64,000 nucleotides of DNA from a virus, in IMG/VR virus record IMGVR_UViG_3300027749_000056, positions 49,623-113,622 of that record; one strand, written 5' to 3'. Under the pieces are notes generated by a model. The model worked only from the letters and a program-made list of their open reading frames with translations, was not told the origin of the DNA and made no database searches. Within the stretch, counting starts at the first letter, position 1; every line of letters starts with the position of its first letter. The position numbers and the translations under genes are program-made. This document shows positions 58,110 to 64,000 of the stretch, piece by piece.

Positions 58110-59243
58110 TTACCAGCTCTTAAGTATGATCAAGTTCTCTGTGCCACGAGCGTTCCATGCAGTTTCGGTGGCTTTGATATCTTTGAACGCTTTGCGAGCG
58201 GCTGGCTTGCCTACACCCACAATGCCTTTCAGCTGTTCTGCTGGTTTGCGCAGAGTCTTTTGTACTGTTTCTACTGTTGAGAACCCAATGACGGAGTTGT
58301 TCTTTACAGTGAATGCCTGTGTGTGGCTGTCTGCCACAAGGTGAATTAGCTTGCGTTTTTTGCTGTCATACAGCCAGGCCTCTGCCTTGTCCACAAGGCT
58401 TGCGGCTGGCAATGATTTGAGCTCGAGCTCTGCAAACTCTGCCAGCATCTTGAACTTGGCCGCACGTTTCTCTGGTGGCACTGCCTTAACCTTGCGTGGC
58501 TTGCGTTCCACTTTTTTAATCTGTACATAAGCACCGCAGTCGTTTACAACAGCTTCGCAAAACTTGATCACATTGCGCAGTTGAATTTTGGAGAGATAGC
58601 TGTAGGCTTCAACTAATTGAGCATCCTTGCCTTCCGCCACTGCTTCAAACTCTAACAGTTTGCGTTTCCAGTTGTCCAAAATTTGGCTGATCATTTGTGG
58701 TGCTACATTGAGGCCACGCATGATTGTGACAGGCTTAAAGTCTGCTGTCATTTTGGCGCCACTTAACATAAACTCGTCAAACATGCCATCCAGTTCACCA
58801 TTGCACTCTGACGCTTTTTCGCGCAGTCGGTCCTGGATGTTGGGCTTGGCCACAGCAGGCTCTTCTGTGACTTCTGCGACTTCGGCCTGCTTGCTGTCTA
58901 AAATTTCTCTCAATTGGTTTTGCAATTTGAGCTGTTCTGTGTCATGTAGTTCCAAGCCCACCATGCTCATGCGGCACAACCAACCTGTGGTCAGTCGAAT
59001 TGCCGAGTCTGGAATGCCTTTTAGCAGTCGCACATCTGCCCGGCGGTCATGTGCTTCCAAGTAATGCACAATCATGTCCCTGGCATCTTTTTTGCCGTAG
59101 AAATAGTTGTACCAGGAGAACGCTTTGCTAAGTCTGCTTATTCGATACTCAGTGGGCTGGACCTGCCAGGTTGGCTCCATGCCCAAGATGTTGGTGTCGG
59201 AACTGCGGGGGTTTAGCAGTTTGATTTTGAATGTGGTGCTCAT
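58110..59243 (-). CDS. Conserved hypothetical, Lys-rich protein
   Basis: A 377-residue protein with a helical N-terminus (RISRLSKAFSWYNYFYGKKDARDMIVHYLEAHDRR), an acidic Ala/Glu linker (about 130-150) and a basic stretch VERKPRKVKAVPPEKRAAKF that could bind nucleic acid. I recall relatives in environmental T4-like phages. No catalytic motif. The ATG follows AAGGAC, 8 nt after the stop of the gene at 59252. Confidence 0.7.
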   Translation of the reverse strand: MSTTFKIKLLNPRSSDTNILGMEPTWQVQPTEYRISRLSKAFSWYNYFYGKKDARDMIVHYLEAHDRRADVRLLKGIPDSAIRLTTGWLCRMSMVGLELHDTEQLKLQNQLREILDSKQAEVAEVTEEPAVAKPNIQDRLREKASECNGELDGMFDEFMLSGAKMTADFKPVTIMRGLNVAPQMISQILDNWKRKLLEFEAVAEGKDAQLVEAYSYLSKIQLRNVIKFCEAVVNDCGAYVQIKKVERKPRKVKAVPPEKRAAKFKMLAEFAELELKSLPAASLVDKAEAWLYDSKKRKLIHLVADSHTQAFTVKNNSVIGFSTVETVQKTLRKPAEQLKGIVGVGKPAARKAFKDIKATETAWNARGTENLIILKSW

Positions 59244-59251
59244 GTGTGTCC

Positions 59252-59542
59252 TTACTTATTTGCAGTTAAATCTCGGCAGAGGTCAAACAAACGCAGGGCA
59301 CGTTTGAGTTCAAAGTTTTTGTGATTGTACATGTATTTGCGTTTGCGTTCTGCAATGTCTAATGCCTCCATCAATTGCCATTTGGTGTTAAAATCTGACT
59401 TCATCAAAATTTTATTCATGTCAACAATGTCCAGGCTGTACTCTAGCCATTTTTCTGTAGCTTTTATTTTGTCATAAGGCACGACTGCTTTGGACTTGTT
59501 GGCAGTAGAGTACTTTGCAACAAAATTTGCTGCCTTTTGCAT
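59252..59542 (-). CDS. Small helical protein behind an early promoter
   Basis: A 96-residue, basic and helical protein starting MQKAANFVAKYSTANKSKAVV. I chose the ATG at 59542, after CAGGAG, because the predicted transcript starts near 59563, which excludes the longer frame. Family unknown. It leads the operon that includes the gene at 58110. Confidence 0.7.
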   Translation of the reverse strand: MQKAANFVAKYSTANKSKAVVPYDKIKATEKWLEYSLDIVDMNKILMKSDFNTKWQLMEALDIAERKRKYMYNHKNFELKRALRLFDLCRDLTANK

Positions 59543-59569
59543 ACAGGCTCCTGTAGTGAACAAGTGTGT

Positions 59570-59598
59570 ATTATAGCACGTTAGGCATTATTGGTCAA
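59570..59598 (-). promoter_or_regulatory. Early promoter, conserved 29-bp type
   Basis: TTGACC, 17 bp, TATAAT, with AATAAT after the -35 and TGC before the -10. It overlaps the 3' end of the gene at 59581. Confidence 0.8.
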
Positions 59599-59856
59599 TT
59601 GGGCAGAAAGTAGTACTAAAGTAAGATCTGATTCCCGGCGGAATGTGATCCAAAACGGGCGACGACCGTGCCCATTAGCCTTGCCAAAATATGCATGCCA
59701 GTCATTGTGGGGCATGAAACCCCGGGCTCCCAGTTTGGTATCGCATATTTTTTCAAGAGGAACGCCTTCCCCAAGCCAACTATCACATCGCACAGCAATC
59801 ACATGCCCGTGTTTTTTGTATTGGCGGAATCTGCGGTTGAGTTTAACTACTTTCAT
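59581..59856 (-). CDS. Small basic protein with predicted leaderless message
   Basis: A 91-residue protein starting MKVVKLNRRFRQYKKHGHVI, basic at the N-terminus, with GFMPHNDWHAYFGKA in the middle. The ATG at 59856 is 6 nt after a TATACT -10. Frame and promoter make it a credible early gene. Family unknown. Confidence 0.7.
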   Translation of the reverse strand: MKVVKLNRRFRQYKKHGHVIAVRCDSWLGEGVPLEKICDTKLGARGFMPHNDWHAYFGKANGHGRRPFWITFRRESDLTLVLLSAQLTNNA

Positions 59857-59862
59857 GCCCAA

Positions 59863-59891
59863 AGTATAACAGGTTGTGAATTATTGGTCAA
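59863..59891 (-). promoter_or_regulatory. Early promoter, conserved 29-bp type
   Basis: TTGACC, 17 bp, TATACT, with AATAAT after the -35 and TGT before the -10. It predicts a start of transcription at the ATG of the gene at 59856. The divergent gp14 late box lies 7 bp away. Confidence 0.75.
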
Positions 59892-59897
59892 CCTGCC

Positions 59898-59905
59898 CAT
59901 AAATA
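59898..59905 (+). promoter_or_regulatory. Candidate late promoter box CATAAATA before gp14
   Basis: Seven of eight bases match the late consensus, 6 nt upstream of the ATG at 59912. If used as in T4, transcription begins at about the ATG. Confidence 0.55.
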
Positions 59906-59911
59906 TACACT

Positions 59912-61270
59912 ATGCCACGCCTAAGTTTATACCGCCCAAATCGCACACGAGACTATCAATTTTTTGACCGTACCATCAGTGAAATGTACACTGTGGGCGG
60001 ATTGGATATCTATGTTCACAAGTACATGGGTCCACAAACTGGTGGTGAGGACTCTGCACTGAGTGGCAACTATGATGTCACTCAACCCATTTACGACACG
60101 CAAAGTCCCTTGAATATTCAAGACTTGCTGTTGCTAGAAAACCGTGATAGAATCTATGATCCAGACATCTACGTCATGCGTGGTGTGTATCGTGTGCAGG
60201 ATGTGGACTTTGACTTGACCCAGTTTGGATTGTTTCTGAACTCAGACACGCTGTTTGTGACCTTTCACTATAACGACATGATTGACACATTTGGTCGCAA
60301 GCTCATGAACGGTGATGTGATTGAAGTGCCAAATTTGAAAGATTACAACCCCCTAAACGCTGCCTTGCCACTGGCCTTGCCCAGATACTATGTGATCCAG
60401 GATGCTAACTTTGCGTCAGAAGGATTCAGTCAAACTTGGTTGCCACACTTATGGCGTATCAAAGCCACACCACTTACCAACGCACAAGAATACAACAACA
60501 TACTGGATAAGCCATTTGTGGCCGAGTACATTTGGGATCCGGGTGATTTCTATCCTGGTGGCAGCATTGTAAACTACGGCGATGTTTATTATCGTGCTAT
60601 TAAAAATACACCTGCTGGCACAGACATTACCAACACTGAGTTTTGGGCTCCATATACTCCGCCCACAATCTCTGACATGCAGAGTACCAGACCCAAAGAT
60701 CAACAGATCAATGATGACATACTGGCTCAGGCCAATGTGGAAGTTCCACTCAGCGGATATGACGTTGAAAAGTTTTATGTTGTGGCCACAACAGAAGATG
60801 GACAACCTGCTAACCCAACCAGTTTGTATACCATGGGCGGCACCACAGTAGATGGCACACAAGGTGGTATGAATGTTACCCCAAGAGCAGATGGTTATAC
60901 CGCAGGATATCTCACCGGTGATGGTAAAGCACCTAATGGCTTGCCTGTTACTCCGGGTGTGAGTTTTCCTCCCGACCCTGTAGCCGGAGATTACTGTTTG
61001 AGATTAGATTATAAGCCTAATAGATTGTTCCGTTTCAACGGTCGCATGTGGATCAAGATTGAAGAAAAAGTACGCACCAATTTGGACAATGGGCCCGTCA
61101 ATCAAACTCAACGCTCGGGCTTTGTGAACAATACATACACTACCAATACTACTGACTTGGGTGCTATACCACAGCGTCAAAGTTTGAGTCAGGCTCTCAA
61201 ACCCCGAGCAGACAATGGTGATCAAGGTGGCTTCTTGCCACCTAACCCACCACCACCTTTTTCAAGATAA
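59912..61270 (+). CDS. 14: Neck protein, gp14
   Basis: A 452-residue neck protein (T4: 256) that joins the head to the tail with gp13. The start (SLYRPNRTRDYQFFDRTISEMYTVGGLDIYVHKYMGP) and RDRIYDPDIYVMRGVYRVQDVDFDL match gp14 of marine T4-like phages. The C-terminal half is extended, with a PDPVAGDYCLRLD...NGRMWIKI module like those in the sheath. It starts the plus-strand neck operon gp14-gp15-Nudix. Confidence 0.83.
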   Translation: MPRLSLYRPNRTRDYQFFDRTISEMYTVGGLDIYVHKYMGPQTGGEDSALSGNYDVTQPIYDTQSPLNIQDLLLLENRDRIYDPDIYVMRGVYRVQDVDFDLTQFGLFLNSDTLFVTFHYNDMIDTFGRKLMNGDVIEVPNLKDYNPLNAALPLALPRYYVIQDANFASEGFSQTWLPHLWRIKATPLTNAQEYNNILDKPFVAEYIWDPGDFYPGGSIVNYGDVYYRAIKNTPAGTDITNTEFWAPYTPPTISDMQSTRPKDQQINDDILAQANVEVPLSGYDVEKFYVVATTEDGQPANPTSLYTMGGTTVDGTQGGMNVTPRADGYTAGYLTGDGKAPNGLPVTPGVSFPPDPVAGDYCLRLDYKPNRLFRFNGRMWIKIEEKVRTNLDNGPVNQTQRSGFVNNTYTTNTTDLGAIPQRQSLSQALKPRADNGDQGGFLPPNPPPPFSR

Positions 61271-61272
61271 AC

Positions 61273-62691
61273 ATGCAACAATTTTTTTACGACGCACAAA
61301 TACGCAGGTTCCTGCTGCAATTTACCAGAATCTTTTCAGGGTTCCAAATTGAGTACGGCAACGAAACTGATGGCGTAAACAAAGCCACTCTGTTGCGTGT
61401 GCCTGTGCGGTATGGTGATGCCAGTCGTAATGCACAAACTATCATTCAAGAAAACTCAGCCAGTGCATTGCCATCAACTCCGCTAATGACCTTTTACATC
61501 AACAATCTTGAATATGATCGTCCAAGAATACAAGATCCTACCTTTGTGGATAGATTTAGTGTGCGTCAACGCACTTATGATACAGAAACAGAAACATACG
61601 AAACCACACAAGGCAATGCATTTACTATTGAACGACTGATGCCTGTGCCATATAAACTGAGTATTACACTGGATATTTGGACATCAAACACCAATCAGAA
61701 ATTGCAGTTATTCGAGCAAATTTTGACCCTGTTCAATCCTTCGCTAGAACTACAAAGCACAGACAACTACATTGACTGGTCAAGTTTGAGTGTGATGTAT
61801 TTGGATTCATTAAGCTGGAGTTCAAGAGTCATTCCGCAGGGCACAGAAAATCCCATTGACATTGCCAGCATCAAATTCTCCATGCCTATATGGATTTCCT
61901 CTCCGGCCAAGATCAAGAAGCTGGGCGTGGTGGAACGTATCATTGCCGGCATATTTGATGCACAAGGTGATGCTGCTGATGCTATTACCAACAATGACTT
62001 ATTGCTGGGCACAAGACAAATGTTCACACCGTGGAACTACAAACTAGTTGTGATTGACAATCAAATTCAAGTGTTGTACAATCCCACAATTGTGCCCAAT
62101 GGCGGTTATGAAGATTTAGATCCCACTGCTATCGTGGCAGACTCGCCGCTGTTGTGGCCTGCTGTGATTTCAGCGTATGGCGTGTTACGCCCTGGTATCA
62201 GCCAAATTAGACTGAACCGCCCACCTATTGCGGCACCAGACACTGCTAACCCAATCATTGGAACTATTATTATCAACCCCGACGATGATAGACTGGTAAT
62301 TTTTACTCCTGATTCAGATACGGCACCACAGAACACACTGGCACCTATTGACGCCATTATAAATCCTCTTGCGAGCGGACCAAATGCCGGGTTGCCTGCA
62401 CCTGTTACAGGCGTTAGATATTTGCTAACTGAAGATACTGGCAACTGGGACAATGTGGACAATCCTAATTCTTGGGATGGCACAGGTGGTCAACCACTAA
62501 TTGCCTATGCCAATGACATCATTGAGTGGAACGGCACACGCTGGCGTGTGGTGTTTGTGAGTGCTGACGAAACTGCTGCTCAGTATGTTACAAACATAAC
62601 TACTGGTACACAATATGAATGGACTGGTGAACAATGGATAAAAAGTTATCAAGGAGTCTACCCGCCTGGAGCCTGGAGTCTAGTACTGTAA
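61273..62691 (+). CDS. 15: Tail sheath stabiliser/terminator, gp15
   Basis: A 472-residue protein (T4: 272) that caps the tail and contacts the neck. QQFFYDAQIRRFLLQFTRIFSGFQIEYGNE and VPVRYGDASRNAQTIIQENS are strong matches to gp15; VPYKLSITLDIWTSNTNQKLQLFEQILTLFNP continues the domain. The C-terminal 150 residues are an extra, with NGTRWRVVF and TGEQWIKSYQG modules. It follows gp14 with a 2-nt gap. Confidence 0.88.
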   Translation: MQQFFYDAQIRRFLLQFTRIFSGFQIEYGNETDGVNKATLLRVPVRYGDASRNAQTIIQENSASALPSTPLMTFYINNLEYDRPRIQDPTFVDRFSVRQRTYDTETETYETTQGNAFTIERLMPVPYKLSITLDIWTSNTNQKLQLFEQILTLFNPSLELQSTDNYIDWSSLSVMYLDSLSWSSRVIPQGTENPIDIASIKFSMPIWISSPAKIKKLGVVERIIAGIFDAQGDAADAITNNDLLLGTRQMFTPWNYKLVVIDNQIQVLYNPTIVPNGGYEDLDPTAIVADSPLLWPAVISAYGVLRPGISQIRLNRPPIAAPDTANPIIGTIIINPDDDRLVIFTPDSDTAPQNTLAPIDAIINPLASGPNAGLPAPVTGVRYLLTEDTGNWDNVDNPNSWDGTGGQPLIAYANDIIEWNGTRWRVVFVSADETAAQYVTNITTGTQYEWTGEQWIKSYQGVYPPGAWSLVL

Positions 62692-63113
62692 AGGCTGTGG
62701 GTGTTTGGTTTTTATCCCGGAGTACAGGCCGTTACCTGTATCTCTTGCGCAACGATGCAAAACATCCAGAAACCTGGGGACTGCCCGGAGGTAAAGTTGA
62801 ATCTGGCGAAACGCTGTTGGGTGGCATGGAAAGAGAATGTATTGAGGAACTGGGTCATTTTCCAGAATATCACAGACTTGTACCGCTAGAAAAGTTTACA
62901 TCAGCAGATGGTGTTTTTGAATATCACACTTGGGTATGTGTGTTGGATGCGGAATTTGTGCCGGTGCTGAATGACGAACACATTGGACATGCGTGGATTC
63001 AAGCTGGAGTATGGCCCAAGCCCATGCATCCTGGTTTGTGGAACACTGTGAACATTGATGCTGTTCAACAAAAACTGGTTTCTGTGGAACGCAGTGTTGA
63101 AGTATCGCAGTAA
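62634..63113 (+). CDS. Nudix hydrolase
   Basis: A 159-residue enzyme. The Nudix box GGKVESGETLLGGMERECIEELG (GX5EX7REUXEEXGU) is complete. The nucleotide or cofactor substrate is unknown; ADP-ribose, NAD or (d)NTP-type products are family options. It overlaps gp15 by 58 nt in another frame and ends just before the convergent LamG gene. The ATG at 62634 is the only good start before the core. Confidence 0.88.
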   Translation: MDKKLSRSLPAWSLESSTVKAVGVWFLSRSTGRYLYLLRNDAKHPETWGLPGGKVESGETLLGGMERECIEELGHFPEYHRLVPLEKFTSADGVFEYHTWVCVLDAEFVPVLNDEHIGHAWIQAGVWPKPMHPGLWNTVNIDAVQQKLVSVERSVEVSQ

Positions 63114-63118
63114 CAGTC

Positions 63119-63811
63119 TTAGAATGGGGTCACAGTACTGACTGCGGCATTACCCACAGCAGTAATTGTGTAGTTGTTGGCGCTGTTGTCTGTGAGTGTG
63201 GCGCTCTGGCAGATCAACAACTGAGTGCCCGACACTGCTGTGGCTTGACTGGTGGGCACACTTACCGTGGCACCTGTATAAAGACCTGTGCCTACGACCA
63301 AGCGCAGGTTTGAAATATAACCGTTGAGACTGTTGGCACCACTGTTTCGACCACCTACACCATAAGAAGCAACGGGTGCAACACCAGTGGTTGCAATAGC
63401 TTGATTTAGGACTCGTGTGCCATCGTAGTATGCACTTATTGTGCCCGACGTCCTGCTTACTGCTACCCAGTGCCAGGTACCTGTGGTAATGCTTGCGTCT
63501 GCTTGAATCAAATAAGAAGTGCCACCAAACCAGTCAAAACTCAATCCCGAGCTGGAGCCGCGTTTGAGAACTCTAAATGCTCCAGTTGTTTGTGATTCAA
63601 ACAAGTCAATTTCTGTTGACGGCACTGAGTTAAAATAAATCCAGGCTTCCCAGGTGAAGTCTCCGGCACCTGCAGCCAAGTTGGCTGAGTTGGCACCAAA
63701 TGTAATGGCATCTCCTGAGCCATCAAACACCACACTGTAATTTACTGTGACAGGACTTGTTATGGTCATTCCACCAATACCTGTTGCTCCACCTAGAAGT
63801 GTCATTCCCAT
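63119..63811 (-). CDS. LamG/concanavalin-like lectin, probable adhesin
   Basis: A 230-residue protein. NYSVVFDGSGDAITFG, GDFTWEAWIYFNSVPS and WHWVAVSRTSGTISAYYDGTRV, then NGYISNLRLVVGTGLY, are the hallmarks of LamG-like jelly-roll domains that bind sugars. The N-terminal Gly-rich stretch may fix it to the virion. It lies beside a tail-fibre gene and is likely a receptor-binding or decoration protein. Confidence 0.82.
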   Translation of the reverse strand: MGMTLLGGATGIGGMTITSPVTVNYSVVFDGSGDAITFGANSANLAAGAGDFTWEAWIYFNSVPSTEIDLFESQTTGAFRVLKRGSSSGLSFDWFGGTSYLIQADASITTGTWHWVAVSRTSGTISAYYDGTRVLNQAIATTGVAPVASYGVGGRNSGANSLNGYISNLRLVVGTGLYTGATVSVPTSQATAVSGTQLLICQSATLTDNSANNYTITAVGNAAVSTVTPF

Positions 63812-63865
63812 TTTAAATTGTATCCAGTTGTAATTACCATGTGGTGACGGTTTGTCTCAAAAAAA

Positions 63866-64000
63866 TTATAGTCTACCAACAACAATCTCAATAACGCCTG
63901 ACTCGCCGTTGAAGTTTTCAAGGGCTTTACCAATCACAGTGCCCATAGCAGGTGTGGCACATGCTTGAGCAGCACCATTGCCAGCTGACACCATCATGTC
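63866..64000 (-). CDS. Tail-fibre-type protein, C-terminus only
   Basis: Read directly: 44 residues to a TAA at 63866-63868, the 5' part lying beyond the window. The tail ACATPAMGTVIGKALENFNGESGVIEIVVGRL is typical of the conserved end of long phage fibre or peptidase-G2-like proteins (VIGKALE...GVIEVxV). It is probably the last gene of a fibre operon. Confidence 0.7.
   Translation of the reverse strand, partial: DMMVSAGNGAAQACATPAMGTVIGKALENFNGESGVIEIVVGRL

Noticed and set aside
60449-60862. 137-codon minus-strand frame inside gp14
   Set aside because: It is a shadow in a well-supported plus-strand gene; the product is Cys/Ile-rich with no motif.
1-64000. tRNA genes, CRISPR arrays, insertion sequences or integrase
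   Set aside because: No cloverleaf-like string, regular spacer array, transposase or recombinase frame was noticed; a tRNA scan would settle the first point.

Overview
This window looks like part of the genome of a large, strictly lytic, T4-related myovirus from an environmental sample. I recognise T4-type replication and recombination genes: helicase gp41, primase gp61, UvsW, UvsX, UvsY and the single-strand DNA-binding protein gp32. I also recognise packaging genes (gp16, gp17), head and neck genes (gp4, gp13, gp14, gp15) and tail genes (sheath gp18, tube gp19). There is no integrase, no tRNA that I can see and no photosynthesis gene. The sigma70-type early promoters, a nuclease with a Sec-type signal peptide and the surface-glycan genes point to a Gram-negative bacterial host. 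The host cannot be named from this sequence. Both ends of the window cut through genes.

Layout. 1-7.1 kb: a cut-off putative internal head protein, two radical SAM genes facing each other, then gp41, an SGNH hydrolase, gp61 and a virion protein. 7.1-13.8 kb: a small plus-strand gene, a miniature relative of bacterial DNA polymerase III alpha, a chain of small conserved phage genes, an SGNH-like gene and UvsW. 13.8-16.3 kb: small early genes and an AAA+ ATPase behind near-identical promoters. 16.3-24.0 kb: a ten-gene surface-glycan island. 24.0-31.7 kb: UvsY, UvsX and gp32, interleaved with three radical SAM genes, an SDR, a putative 2OG oxygenase and a putative sulfotransferase. 31.8-41.5 kb: a large unknown protein and the large terminase, then a second modification cluster (SGNH, two radical SAM, 2OG oxygenase, glycosyltransferase-like). 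41.5-53 kb: secreted nuclease, putative internal head proteins, gp16, gp4, tail tube and sheath. 53-64 kb: nucleotide kinase, exonuclease, gp13, a third modification set, early genes, gp14, gp15, Nudix, a LamG lectin and a cut-off tail-fibre gene.

How it fits together. Core T4 genes are threaded with accessory enzymes that often overlap them by a start/stop codon, so these look like long-established parts of the genome. The accessory set holds eight radical SAM enzymes. Seven of them carry a four-cysteine twitch/SPASM-like segment ahead of the core rather than after it. With them come four SGNH-type proteins, three members of a TEK-motif family, about nine sugar-transfer or nucleotidyl genes, an FkbM methyltransferase and two putative 2OG oxygenases. 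The simplest reading is a large programme for chemically modifying a surface glycan, a virion component or a host molecule. The substrate is not visible.

Regulation. Early genes use TTGACC-N17-TATAAT promoters with an extended -10. In four places the -10 lies exactly 6 nt before the ATG, which predicts leaderless mRNA. Structural genes carry T4-type late boxes (NATAAATA), including a perfect TATAAATA before the sheath gene. Calls rest on reading motifs by eye; no database search was possible.
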